64,000 bases of DNA, taken from positions 1,859,501 through 1,923,500 of the forward strand of contig NZ_CP095848.1 of assembly GCF_023101345.1 (NCBI RefSeq). Direction: 5' to 3'. The first letter of the stretch is position 1; each line of letters starts with the position of its first letter. The notes under the pieces were generated by a model. That model was not told the DNA's origin and did no database searches. It worked only from the letters and a program-made list of their open reading frames with translations. The translations under genes were made by a program, and so were the position numbers. Source of the stretch: Hymenobacter sublimis. GTDB taxonomy: Bacteria; Bacteroidota; Bacteroidia; Cytophagales; Hymenobacteraceae. Below, piece after piece: positions 27,474-35,501 of this stretch.

Positions 27474-28019
27474 CTAGTAGGAGCGAGCTTCGGTCTTGAG
27501 CTTGTCGCCGAATACGGCCTTTACTTTATCCACTTTGCTTTTCACTACAAACTGGCAATAAGGCTGGGAGCCGTTCAGGTTGTAGTAATTTTGGTGGTAA
27601 GCCTCGGCAGGGTAAAACACCGTGAGCGGCAGGATTTCGGTGGTGATAGGGCCATCGAAGGCGTTAGCGGCGGTTAATTGCTGTTTGTATGCCTCGGCCG
27701 TGCGCTGCTGTCCCTCGTTGTGCGTGTACACTCCCGAGCGGTATTGCGTGCCCGTATCGTTGCCTTGGCGGTTGAGGGTAGTAGGGTCGTGGGTTTTCCA
27801 GAAGACTTCCAGCAGCTCCTCGTAGCTGATAACGGCCGGGTCATATGTAATCTGAATAACCTCGTTGTGGCCGGTCAGACCACTGCACACTTCCTTATAG
27901 GTAGGGTTGGCAATGCGGCCGCCCGTGTAGCCCGATACTACTTTTTGCACCCCGTTTAAATTCTGAAATACGGCTTCGGTGCACCAAAAGCAGCCGCCGC
28001 CAAATGTGGCTTGTTCCAT
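27474..28019 (-). CDS. msrA: Peptide-methionine (S)-S-oxide reductase (MsrA)
   Basis: 181 residues. The N-terminal active site GGGCFWCTEAVFQ carries the catalytic Cys10 and the neighbouring Cys13. It is followed by VVSGYTGG, NPTYKEVCSGLTGHNEVI, WKTHDPTTLNRQGNDTGTQYRSGV and a C-terminal YHQNYYNLN. It repairs oxidised methionine in proteins and free Met. A third Cys near the C-terminus (QPYCQFVV) could take part in resolving. It is monocistronic. Confidence 0.96.
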   Translation of the reverse strand: MEQATFGGGCFWCTEAVFQNLNGVQKVVSGYTGGRIANPTYKEVCSGLTGHNEVIQITYDPAVISYEELLEVFWKTHDPTTLNRQGNDTGTQYRSGVYTHNEGQQRTAEAYKQQLTAANAFDGPITTEILPLTVFYPAEAYHQNYYNLNGSQPYCQFVVKSKVDKVKAVFGDKLKTEARSY

Positions 28020-28102
28020 TGAAATAGTGGTAAGGAGTCGAAGGCAAAACTGAACCTCTATAAGCGAATTTCGGCCCCAAAGGTTTCAGGTAAGCCCAAC
28101 CA

Positions 28103-28139
28103 CAAACGCCCCTCCCGGCGCAACCGGAAAGGGCGTTTG
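28103..28139 (-). terminator. Terminator after the 3-hydroxyacyl-CoA dehydrogenase gene
   Basis: An imperfect hairpin: CAAACGCCC and GGGCGTTTG arms with an inner CCGG/CCGG stem, between the dehydrogenase stop and the msrA start. Confidence 0.75.
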
Positions 28140-28163
28140 GTTTAACCAGCAGTTGGGTGGAGC

Positions 28164-29054
28164 TTAATTGCGGAAGCGCTCAGCCAGCACCAACTCCTTG
28201 CTACCGTGAGTCCAGGAGTAGAAGCCTTCCCCAGACTTAACGCCCAGTCTGCCGGCGGTTACCATGTTCACCAGCAACGGGCACGGGGCGTACTTCTGGT
28301 TGCCCAGGCCCTCGTGCAGCACCCGCAGAATGGCCAAGCACACATCCAGCCCGATGAAGTCGGCGAGTTGCAGCGGGCCCATGGGGTGGGCCATGCCCAG
28401 CTTCATGACCGTGTCAATTTCCTCTACGCCCGCTACCCCCTCGAACAGGCTGTAAATAGCCTCGTTAATCATGGGCATTAGAATGCGGTTGGCCACAAAG
28501 CCGGGGTAGTCATTCACCTCCGTCGGGGTTTTTCCCAGCTCCCGCGACAGGTCCATGATGCGGCTCGTCACCTCATCGGAAGTAGCGTAGCCCCGAATTA
28601 CTTCTACCAGCTTCATTACCGGCACTGGGTTCATGAAGTGCATGCCAATCACCTGCTCGGGGCGCTTGGTTACGGCGGCAATTTTGGTGATGGAGATGGA
28701 AGAGGTGTTGGAGGCCAGGATAGCCGCCGCCGGCGCGTGCTGGTCTAGCTCCCGGAAGATGTTCAGCTTTAATTCCACGTTTTCGGTGGCTGCTTCCACT
28801 ACTAGGTCAGCATTGCGCACACCTTCGGCCACGCTGGTATAGGTAGTCAGGCGGCCCAGGGTAGCGGTTTTGTCGGCATCCGTGAGGGAGCCTTTCGCGA
28901 CCTGCCGATCCAGGTTTTTTCCGATGGTGGCTACTCCCTTGTCGAGGGCCGGCTGGTTGATATCGATAAGAGCAACGGGAAACCCGTGCTGGGCGAATAC
29001 GTGGGCAATGCCATTGCCCATAGTGCCCGAGCCAATAACGGCAACGTTAAGCAT
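28164..29054 (-). CDS. 3-hydroxybutyryl-CoA dehydrogenase (short-chain 3-hydroxyacyl-CoA dehydrogenase)
   Basis: 296 residues, the length of stand-alone FadB2/Hbd enzymes. The Rossmann motif GSGTMGNGIAHVFA lies near residues 8-21, followed by ADLVVEAATENVELK. ASNTSSISIT and the catalytic His in IGMHFMNPVPVMKLVEVIRG follow, and NRILMPMINEAIY begins the C-terminal helical domain. It oxidises 3-hydroxyacyl-CoA with NAD(P) in fatty acid breakdown or polyhydroxybutyrate metabolism. No thiolase or enoyl-CoA hydratase is adjacent, so the exact route is open. Confidence 0.93.
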   Translation of the reverse strand: MLNVAVIGSGTMGNGIAHVFAQHGFPVALIDINQPALDKGVATIGKNLDRQVAKGSLTDADKTATLGRLTTYTSVAEGVRNADLVVEAATENVELKLNIFRELDQHAPAAAILASNTSSISITKIAAVTKRPEQVIGMHFMNPVPVMKLVEVIRGYATSDEVTSRIMDLSRELGKTPTEVNDYPGFVANRILMPMINEAIYSLFEGVAGVEEIDTVMKLGMAHPMGPLQLADFIGLDVCLAILRVLHEGLGNQKYAPCPLLVNMVTAGRLGVKSGEGFYSWTHGSKELVLAERFRN

Positions 29055-29396
29055 AAGAGAAAAGAGGTTGGGTGGGAAGGAAACGCAGGAGCCATGCCGG
29101 CTGCTGAGAGTGGCGCAAAGCTACACGGAAAGCGGAGCGGCTCAATGATGGATTAGGACATTTGGTTATTTATATACTTTATTTTCTAAGGATAAAAGCG
29201 GGCTAATCGGTGTTTAAAGGCTGGTTTTACAGCTAGGCTGCGCGCGTCAGGAAAAAAATATGAATATCTGATAAACCTTTTTTCATAACGCCAGCGTACA
29301 AAACCGCAGATGCAGCCCTAACCACGTACTCACCCAGATACACGGTTTTCTGTCTCTGAACTCTCCCTAACCTTTCACCAACTCTCTCCTCTCACC
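29055..29396. other. AT-rich intergenic region between divergent genes
   Basis: About 340 bases between the dehydrogenase and a tiny membrane-protein gene. It is AT-rich around 29160-29290. No RNA gene, convincing -33/-7 pair or repeat is recognised; both promoters should lie here. Confidence 0.45.
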
Positions 29397-29567
29397 ATGG
29401 GCAACCTACTGTATATCATTGCCGTCATTCTGATCATCATTTGGGCCTTGGGCTTCTTCGGTGTACTCGGAACCGGTATCCAGGGCAACAGCCTGATTCA
29501 CGTTTTGTTAGTTATTGCTATTATCGCCATTCTACTGCGTGTAATTCGCGGTGGGCGGGTAGTGTAA
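29397..29567 (+). CDS. Tiny two-helix membrane protein (Lmo0937-like, 56 aa)
   Basis: A 56-residue ORF: MGNLLYIIAVILIIIWALG, a short loop (TGIQGNSLIHV), LLVIAIIAILL and a basic tail (RVIRGGRVV). Two hydrophobic segments joined by a Gly/Asn loop, and the length, match the Lmo0937/DUF5670 small membrane proteins that are common in Bacteroidota and often stress-induced. It is preceded by pyrimidine-rich sequence and followed by a perfect palindromic terminator, which supports a real transcribed gene. It is easily missed because of its size. Confidence 0.8.
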   Translation: MGNLLYIIAVILIIIWALGFFGVLGTGIQGNSLIHVLLVIAIIAILLRVIRGGRVV

Positions 29568-29610
29568 CTAGCTTCCTCATTCCACTTGGTAGTGGAATTC
29601 TTTAGTCCGA

Positions 29611-29658
29611 AAAACACAAAAAAGCCTGACTCAATTGAGTCAGGCTTTTTTGTGTTTT
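29611..29658. terminator. Bidirectional terminator, 48-bp perfect palindrome
   Basis: Two 24-bp arms (AAAACACAAAAAAGCCTGAC... and complement) meet without a loop, between convergent genes, with T runs on both strands. A smaller hairpin (ATTCCACTTGGTAGTGGAAT) precedes it. Confidence 0.93.
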
Positions 29659-29669
29659 GTCCTTCTGAT

Positions 29670-30446
29670 TTACTTTAAATCAAACAAGAAACTAAAGCGT
29701 ATAACAGGCTGGCCGTAGATGTCGTTGATGCCGTCGTTGAAGTTGTAGAGCACCACAATGTCAGCGGCGGCCCGGTCCCCAATCTGTTGGCGGTAGCCCG
29801 CACCGGCCAAGGGGGTTTTCACCGTGAGCTTGCCCTTGAATAGCTGACCAGTGGACTGATCCTGATACAGGACTTCGGCCTTAGTTACCTCGTACTCGCC
29901 GTGCAAAAAGAACTGGTCGAACACGATAAACTGCGCAAAACCTTTGAGGCCCAAGCTATTGGTTTTGATGCTCTCAGAGCCCCGGGCCGAGTAACTATTG
30001 TAAGCGTAGGAGATGCCAGGGCCGATGGCAAACCGCTTGGAAACTCGGTAGCCAATAGCTGGTGCCAGGCTGGCACTGAACTGATTGAACCCATAAAGGC
30101 TGCTAAAGCCTAGGCCAAAGTTGCTGTACAGGAAGTAGCGGCGCATCGGAAGCTCTGGCGCTGCTACCCCGGGCCGCTGGGGCAAATCTAAGCCCGAGGG
30201 CCGGCTAGGGTCGTAGGGGGCGTTAGAGGCCGGGACGCCCGGCTGCACCGGTTCAGTAGGAGCCGTGGGCGTGGGCTGGTACACGGGCGGCGCCGTCGTG
30301 CGCGGTGGGGCTGGGGCGGTACCGGGCGGGGCCGTGTTTAGTTGGGGCTTCACGGTGCGGGTAGTGTCCGTAACCTGCGCCGAAACGGTAGGGGCCAACC
30401 CAAGGCTGGCCCCCCCCATAAGTAGTAAGAACAGAAGTCGTTTCAT
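29670..30446 (-). CDS. Outer-membrane beta-barrel-like protein with Pro-rich linker
   Basis: 258 residues. A signal peptide (MKRLLFLLLMGGASLGLAP, cut near VSAQ) is followed by a Pro/Thr-rich linker (residues about 30-90). The C-terminal portion alternates hydrophobic and polar residues like a small porin-type barrel (YFLYSNFGLGFSSLYGF, IGYRVSKRFAIGPGISYAYN, FFLHGEYEVTKAEVLY). It probably sits in the outer membrane. It starts 18 nt after the stop of the ABC-F gene on the same strand, so it may be co-transcribed. Function is unknown. Confidence 0.7.
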   Translation of the reverse strand: MKRLLFLLLMGGASLGLAPTVSAQVTDTTRTVKPQLNTAPPGTAPAPPRTTAPPVYQPTPTAPTEPVQPGVPASNAPYDPSRPSGLDLPQRPGVAAPELPMRRYFLYSNFGLGFSSLYGFNQFSASLAPAIGYRVSKRFAIGPGISYAYNSYSARGSESIKTNSLGLKGFAQFIVFDQFFLHGEYEVTKAEVLYQDQSTGQLFKGKLTVKTPLAGAGYRQQIGDRAAADIVVLYNFNDGINDIYGQPVIRFSFLFDLK

Positions 30447-30464
30447 ATTCTTGCTAGAACGTAA

Positions 30465-32087
30465 CTACGAAACCAACTGATACATGCGCTGGCGTTGCGC
30501 CTTGATATTCTCATCGGCCAGGTACTCTTCGTAGCTCATGCGGCGGTCGATGATGCCGTCCGGAGTCAACTCAATGATGCGGTTAGCTACGGTTTCTACT
30601 ACCTGCAAGTCGTGGGAAGCAAAAATCAGGGTGCCGGCAAAGTCCCGGAGGGAGTTGTTCAGGGCCGTGATGCTTTCCAGATCCAAGTGGTTCGTTGGGT
30701 CGTCGAGCACCAGCACGTTGCCGCCTTCCATCATCATCTTGGAAAGCATGCAGCGCACTTTTTCGCCCCCGCTCAGTACGTTCGACTTCTTCTGCGACTC
30801 CTCGCCCGAGAACAGCATCCGCCCCAGGAAGCCCCGGATAAATGACTCGTCTTTTTCCGTGCTGTACTGGCGCAACCAGTCTACCAGGTTCAAGTCGGTG
30901 TTGAAGAACTCTGTGTTTTCCTTGGGGAAGTAGCTGGGCGTAATAGTGGTACCCCACTTAAAGTCGCCGGTGTCAGGCTTGGTTTCTTCGAACAGGATGT
31001 CGAACAGGAGGGAGGCGGCCCGGTCGTCGCGGCTGATAATGGCCACCTTGTCCTTCTTATCGAGGGAGAAGGACACATTGCGGAAGATGGTCTGGCCGTC
31101 TACCGACTTGCTCAGGTTTTCTACCGTGAGCAGCTGGTTGCCCGCCTCACGCTCCGATTTGAAGGCGATGTACGGGTACTTGCGCGATGAAGGCTTGATT
31201 TCCTCTAACGTCAACTTCTGGAGCAACTTCTGGCGCGAGGTAGCCTGCTTCGACTTAGAAGCATTGGCCGAGAAGCGGCGCACAAACTCTTCCAGTTCCT
31301 TGCGCTTGTCTTCCGTTTTCTTATTCACCTCCTGGCGCTGGCGCAGGGCCAACTGCGACGACTCGTACCAGAACGAGTAGTTGCCGGGATACATCGTGAT
31401 TTTCGAGAAGTCCAGGTCAGCCATGTAGTTACACACCGCGTCGAGGAAGTGTCGGTCGTGGCTTACTACAATAACCGTGTTCTGGAAAGAGTCGAGGAAG
31501 TTCTCCAGCCACAGCACGGTTTCGGCGTCGAGGCCGTTCGTGGGTTCGTCTAGCAGCAACACGTCGGGGTTACCGAACAGGGCCTGGGCCAGCAGTACGC
31601 GCACCTTGTCGGAAGTACCTAGGTCGCCCATGAGGGTCTGGTGCTTGTCTTCCGAAATGCCAAGGCCGGAGAGCAGTTCAGCGGCTTCGTATTCGGCATT
31701 CCAACCCTCCAAATCGGCAAATTCGCCTTCTAAGGCCGCGGCCCGCTCCCCGTCGGCGTCCGAGAAGTCGGCTTTGGCATACAGCGCATCCTTCTCTTCC
31801 ATCACCTTCCACAGGCGCTGGTGGCCCATGATAACCGTCTGGAGCACCGGGAAAGCGTCGGCGGCAAACTGGTCCTGCTTCAGGACCGAAAGCCGCGCCC
31901 CCTTGGGCATGTCAACCGAGCCGGTATTGGCCTCAATTTCGCCAGACAGGATTTTCAGGAAGGTGGATTTACCCGCGCCGTTGGCCCCAATTAGGCCGTA
32001 CACGTTGCCGGGCATGAATTTAATCGTAACGTCTTCGAACAATACGCGCTTGCCGTAGCGCAGGCTTACGTTGGAGGTGCTGATCAT
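30465..32087 (-). CDS. ABC-F family ATP-binding protein (YbiT/EttA-like)
   Basis: 540 residues from ATG 32087 (MISTSNVSLRYGKRVLFED); the frame upstream to 32156 reads non-coding. There are two ABC domains without membrane segments. The first has Walker A GANGAGKST near 34-42 and LLLDEPTNGLD. The inter-domain linker EEFVRRFSANASKSKQATSRQ is the P-site tRNA interaction motif. The second domain has LSGGEKVRCMLSKMM and VLDDPTNHLD. The first signature is LGTSDKVRVLLAQAL, degenerate from LSGGQ. ABC-F proteins bind the ribosomal E site to relieve stalling or give antibiotic protection; subclass is uncertain. Confidence 0.93.
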   Translation of the reverse strand: MISTSNVSLRYGKRVLFEDVTIKFMPGNVYGLIGANGAGKSTFLKILSGEIEANTGSVDMPKGARLSVLKQDQFAADAFPVLQTVIMGHQRLWKVMEEKDALYAKADFSDADGERAAALEGEFADLEGWNAEYEAAELLSGLGISEDKHQTLMGDLGTSDKVRVLLAQALFGNPDVLLLDEPTNGLDAETVLWLENFLDSFQNTVIVVSHDRHFLDAVCNYMADLDFSKITMYPGNYSFWYESSQLALRQRQEVNKKTEDKRKELEEFVRRFSANASKSKQATSRQKLLQKLTLEEIKPSSRKYPYIAFKSEREAGNQLLTVENLSKSVDGQTIFRNVSFSLDKKDKVAIISRDDRAASLLFDILFEETKPDTGDFKWGTTITPSYFPKENTEFFNTDLNLVDWLRQYSTEKDESFIRGFLGRMLFSGEESQKKSNVLSGGEKVRCMLSKMMMEGGNVLVLDDPTNHLDLESITALNNSLRDFAGTLIFASHDLQVVETVANRIIELTPDGIIDRRMSYEEYLADENIKAQRQRMYQLVS

Positions 32088-32385
32088 ATCAAATGTGTGC
32101 GGAGAAACTTGGGGGAACGACAGGTAGCAACAGAAGCTGCTGACGTTGGCGCGCAAAAATACGCAAAATGCCTCGGCCCGCCGGGGTTCATCGGTCGGGA
32201 TAAGTCAGATTGGAAAAAAAAGCAAACCGAATTCACAACCAGCTGCCGAACAATACGGTATAAAAAGTAACTGATGGCAGATAGCTGGGCTGGAAGTGCA
32301 GGGAAAACAGAACTCTCACTACCCCTAGTTCCCGGAACTCTCCCGTCTACCGTTCCTCTTTCCTCACCCTGGATTCTTTCAACGT

Positions 32386-32859
32386 ATGGCAGCATCACGC
32401 ATTACCCCCGAAACGAATGGCATTCGCTATGGCCTGTTTACGGCCGGCGGCATGATCTTATATTTTTTGATTGCCTCTCTGACTGGCTTGTCGGAGCGTA
32501 TTGAATTTAGCTTTCTCAACGCCGTTATTCTGGCCGTTGGTATCTGTTTGGCTATTGTAAACTACAAGCGGTTTCGGCAGGACCGGATGCCTTACCTACA
32601 TGGTTTTGGGACGGGTATTATTACAGCCATTGTGGCTTCGGTAATTTTTGCCTTCTTCTTTATTCTGTATGCCGGTGTGCTTAACCGCAACGTCATGGAT
32701 GGTATCCGGGCTCAGGATCTGTTCGGCTTTGATCTGTCGGTAACTATTGCCTTCCTCGCCATCATCCTGCAAGGTGCCATGTCCGGCGTGATTATCTCCT
32801 TAGTAGCCATGCAGTATTACAAAAGCCCCGACCATAAACCCGTCACGGAAATCGAGTAG
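32386..32859 (+). CDS. DUF4199-type membrane protein
   Basis: 157 residues with four hydrophobic segments (GLFTAGGMILYFLIASLTG, FLNAVILAVGICLAIV, GIITAIVASVIFAFFFILYAG and SVTIAFLAIILQGAMSGVII). The spacing and the NYKRFRQDRMPYLHGFGTG loop after the second helix match the DUF4199 family of Bacteroidota inner-membrane proteins, whose function is not established. It has its own terminator. Confidence 0.8.
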   Translation: MAASRITPETNGIRYGLFTAGGMILYFLIASLTGLSERIEFSFLNAVILAVGICLAIVNYKRFRQDRMPYLHGFGTGIITAIVASVIFAFFFILYAGVLNRNVMDGIRAQDLFGFDLSVTIAFLAIILQGAMSGVIISLVAMQYYKSPDHKPVTEIE

Positions 32860-32881
32860 TTCAAGCATACTTAATGTGAAC

Positions 32882-32912
32882 AGAGCAAAGCCGACCTGCT
32901 GGTCGGCTTTGC
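32882..32912 (+). terminator. Terminator after the DUF4199 gene
   Basis: The GCAAAGCCGACC/GGTCGGCTTTGC hairpin is perfect over 12 bp, with a short loop and a TTGTT tail. Confidence 0.85.
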
Positions 32913-33117
32913 TTGTTATATGGCTATATAGAAGCAGGTATATAAATATGTTTATTTCTATAAATATTTATACAAAAAAAATAAGTGACTAAGTTGTTGT
33001 GTTTAAATTTGTATATATTTGTACTAACAAAAGAGTGCGGTTGAGCTGAATTTTTCTTTAACAAGAATCGTTTATCCAGCATAACACCTCCATCTCTGCA
33101 CGACTACTTGTTTTCAT

Positions 33118-33525
33118 ATGAGAACCTTACTACTCACTTTCTTACTTATTGGCACGCTAAGTTCAGCCGCATTTGCTCAGCGGCGGGACCGATATGCGGA
33201 GCGGCCCGGGGACACGGACCCGTCAATTGAGCGGGTTGATGAAGTTACCCGGCAGATGAGCACCCAATTGCACTTGAACGAGGCTCAATTCATCAAACTC
33301 CGTGAGGTTAACAAGGTGAAGCTTGCTCGCTTAGAGGAGATTCAGTGGCAATACGTTGAAGATGGCCAGCTACGCAATGCTAAAATAGCCGAGCTGGAAG
33401 CCCAGTACGAAGCTGAATGTGGCCGTATCTTAACTCCTTCTCAACTTAGCCTTTTCCGCGAAGAGCAGAAGCGTGATTCAACCCCTACCGGGCCTGCTAA
33501 CTCCAACGAAGGTGGGTTAGGTTAA
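33118..33525 (+). CDS. Small secreted helical protein, paralogue C (Spy/LTXXQ-like)
   Basis: 135 residues with a signal peptide (MRTLLLTFLLIGTLSSAAF, cut near AQ). The mature core VTRQMSTQLHLNEAQFIKLREVN matches the LTR..M...L.EGQY.K.RQLN core of the proteins at 18262 and 18822, and TPSQLSLFREEQ matches their C-terminal QLALF/QLAAY motif. A low-complexity acidic/Gly tail follows. A markedly AT-rich leader (32930-33060) precedes it, as for the other two copies. Helical periplasmic proteins of this shape include Spy and CpxP, but homology is only inferred. Confidence 0.7.
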   Translation: MRTLLLTFLLIGTLSSAAFAQRRDRYAERPGDTDPSIERVDEVTRQMSTQLHLNEAQFIKLREVNKVKLARLEEIQWQYVEDGQLRNAKIAELEAQYEAECGRILTPSQLSLFREEQKRDSTPTGPANSNEGGLG

Positions 33526-33563
33526 TTCTCCTTCAAGCCAACTAGCTTGGCTCGAATTATAAT

Positions 33564-33600
33564 CACAAGGCCGCTCCAGGTAACCTGGAGCGGCCTTGTG
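33564..33600. terminator. Hairpin between convergent genes
   Basis: Perfect 18-bp arms CACAAGGCCGCTCCAGGT/ACCTGGAGCGGCCTTGTG separated by one base. No strong T tail. Confidence 0.75.
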
Positions 33601-33687
33601 GTTTATCAGCTGACCGGACCGAAAGGTGAGCCCAACCCAGAAGTGGCCTCTTTCAAAAGGTGCCGCTCTCAACAGGGGGTGAGTGAC

Positions 33688-34098
33688 TTATATCTTTACT
33701 ACGGGAATAATTACCTCTGTAATGGTGCCAGTGGCCCCGCTACGTAGCAATACTCGGGAGCGGGTAGAGCGAGGATGCCCAGGGGCGCACTGCTGGCCGG
33801 CGGCCACGTAGTAAACGTAAACTTTGTCGCTTTGCTCGCCTAGTTCTTCCTCATCGGGGTGGCCTAGCAGGGAGGTTACGTCATTAAGACGAGCACCGTA
33901 CAGCTCGTTCCGGTGCTTTTCCAAAATGGGTAGGAGCGCCGCGCGCCGGCTCTGGCATCCGTAGGAATCCTTGCGCCATGCCGCGGAGTCGAAGCCGGGG
34001 AAGTCGGGTAGGGCGTGGCCGCAACCGCTTAGCAGCGCGGCCAGAAGAAGGCCGCCGGCGAATCGGGAAAGAAAGCAGGGAACGGTTTGCAAGAGCAA
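33688..34098 (-). CDS. Lipoprotein of unknown function (136 aa)
   Basis: The N-terminus LSRFAGGLLLAALLSGCGH has a strong lipobox (LLSGC, Cys26). The mature part has YGCQSRRAALLPILEKHRNELYGARLNDVTSLLGHPDEEE, resembling the SmpA/BamE-like pattern in which a helix is followed by the L-G-x-P turn, then a strand YVYYVAAG and a final strand TITEVIIPV. A BamE/OmlA-like small alpha-beta fold is possible. It is convergent with the gene at 33118, and its start faces the strong promoter of the gene at 34208. Confidence 0.65.
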   Translation of the reverse strand: MLLQTVPCFLSRFAGGLLLAALLSGCGHALPDFPGFDSAAWRKDSYGCQSRRAALLPILEKHRNELYGARLNDVTSLLGHPDEEELGEQSDKVYVYYVAAGQQCAPGHPRSTRSRVLLRSGATGTITEVIIPVVKI

Positions 34099-34112
34099 GG
34101 AGTTTGGGACCC

Positions 34113-34143
34113 AAAGGGTAGTGAAAGAAAAGCGCTATTTTTG
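34113..34143 (+). promoter_or_regulatory. Bacteroidota-type promoter for the gene at 34208
   Basis: TTTG at 34113-34116 and TATTTTTG at 34136-34143, separated by 19 nt, match the -33 TTTG and -7 TAnnTTTG elements. This is the best full match I found in the window. Confidence 0.65.
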
Positions 34144-34207
34144 ATCTGCCCAGAACAGCAAAACTGGTTTTACCACCGCAATTTACTTCGCCCGACTGAT
34201 TTAGCCG

Positions 34208-35017
34208 ATGACGAACGTGTTAACTGGCGTTGCCGCAGTACTTCTTAGCTTCTTGATGATTGGTACGCCGCTGGCAGCTAAGCCGGCAGGCATTTCCCGC
34301 GACAAATCTCCGACTGCTGCCGTTTGGAGCCCCCAGGAAAAGGCCCTCGTAACGGCCGCTTTCGAACAACACGTCGCCCTTTCCTATGTGCAGGCTAATC
34401 TGACACCTACTGGCCTACCCCTCAACGTGTACCGCCGGGCCCTAATTGGTTTTTACAGCCTGCAGCAGCGCGGAACAGCCAGCAACCGCACCCAGGTTTT
34501 GTCCATCGTTGACTTCAGCCGCTCCAGCACCCAGAAGCGCCTGTGGGTGATTGACGTCGCGAAAGGCCGCTTGATTCATCATACGTTGGTGGCCCATGGC
34601 AAATCCACGGGCGAAGAATTCGCCCGCACCTTCTCCAACCGCGAGGGCTCGGAAATGAGCAGCCTGGGCTTCTATGTAACGGGTACTACCTACCAAGGCA
34701 AGCATGGCCTGTCGCTGAAGCTGCACGGCGTGGACTCTGGCTACAACACCAACGCCCTGAGCCGGGCCGTGGTGGTACATGGTGCGGAATACGTTAGCCA
34801 GGAGTTTATTCGTCAGCACGGGCGCTTGGGGCGTAGCCAGGGTTGCCCGGCCTTGCCCGTGGACCAGACGCCGGCTATTGTTCGGTCCATTAAGGGCGGA
34901 ACGGTGCTGTTTGCCAACGGTCCGGCCAGCAGCGGCTACCACTCCGCGTGGCTGAATTTGGATTCGGCCTTATATGCCTTTGCGCGCAACAAGGGACTGG
35001 CAGCTCATGTAAGCTAA
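34208..35017 (+). CDS. Murein L,D-transpeptidase-type protein (YkuD_2-like)
   Basis: 269 residues with a signal peptide. The C-terminal catalytic part has SIVDFSRSSTQKRLWVIDVAKG, TLVAHGKSTGEEFA and VVVHGAEYVS, followed by GRLGRSQGCPAL. The conserved His and the Ser-x-Gly-Cys motif (Cys about 216) form the YkuD active site. The family makes 3-3 cross-links in peptidoglycan or attaches proteins to it; this subgroup is widespread in Bacteroidota and its substrate is not proven. It has a well-formed promoter and a palindromic terminator shared with the next gene. Confidence 0.88.
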   Translation: MTNVLTGVAAVLLSFLMIGTPLAAKPAGISRDKSPTAAVWSPQEKALVTAAFEQHVALSYVQANLTPTGLPLNVYRRALIGFYSLQQRGTASNRTQVLSIVDFSRSSTQKRLWVIDVAKGRLIHHTLVAHGKSTGEEFARTFSNREGSEMSSLGFYVTGTTYQGKHGLSLKLHGVDSGYNTNALSRAVVVHGAEYVSQEFIRQHGRLGRSQGCPALPVDQTPAIVRSIKGGTVLFANGPASSGYHSAWLNLDSALYAFARNKGLAAHVS

Positions 35018-35038
35018 CTCTCCCTTTTTCACTAGAAA

Positions 35039-35100
35039 ATACCAAACGACACCGCCCCGCTTCTGACTACGTGCAGGAGCGGGGCGGTGTCGTTTGGTAT
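35039..35100. terminator. Bidirectional terminator between the L,D-transpeptidase gene and a small membrane-protein gene
   Basis: Nearly perfect arms of about 24 bp (ATACCAAACGACACCGCCCC... and complement) with a 14-nt loop lie between convergent genes. Confidence 0.85.
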
Positions 35101-35117
35101 TGGTATCGAACGGGTAT

Positions 35118-35312
35118 CTACGCTCGGTCGCCGGTAGTTTTAACCAGGTTGATGCCGGCGAAAAAGAAGATCAAGCCCACGAAAAAGGGCACAAGAGAAT
35201 TCATCTTACTCAAACCCAGACCTCCGATTTGCAGGAAGCCCAGCGCCCCGGCAATGATGCCGATGATGCCCAGAATAGTGAGAATGCTGCCGAAGGTGCG
35301 TTTCTGATTCAT
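35118..35312 (-). CDS. Small membrane protein (64 aa)
   Basis: 64 residues from ATG 35312 (MNQKRTFGSILTILGIIG); a GTG at 35351 would add 13 non-conserved residues. Two hydrophobic segments (ILTILGIIGIIAGALGF and LVPFFVGLIFFFAGI) flank a Gly-rich hinge, with a basic N-terminus and a charged tail (NLVKTTGDRA). This is a common two-helix layout of short inner-membrane proteins in Bacteroidota. Function is unknown. It is convergent with the L,D-transpeptidase gene. Confidence 0.65.
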   Translation of the reverse strand: MNQKRTFGSILTILGIIGIIAGALGFLQIGGLGLSKMNSLVPFFVGLIFFFAGINLVKTTGDRA

Positions 35313-35501
35313 GAATAAAACGAGTTGCGGTGGAGGAGAGTAGCCTGCCACGGGGCAAGCCGGAATAGAGGCTCATACGTGAGCCAGCTGAGTTTGGGTT
35401 CTGCGCGGGGGCTGGCAACCCTACTGTTGGCTTCGCGTTACAAGCCCTAGAGGCCATTAGGCCCTGTTTTCGCCCTACTCACTCCTTTCCCTACACCAAT
35501 C

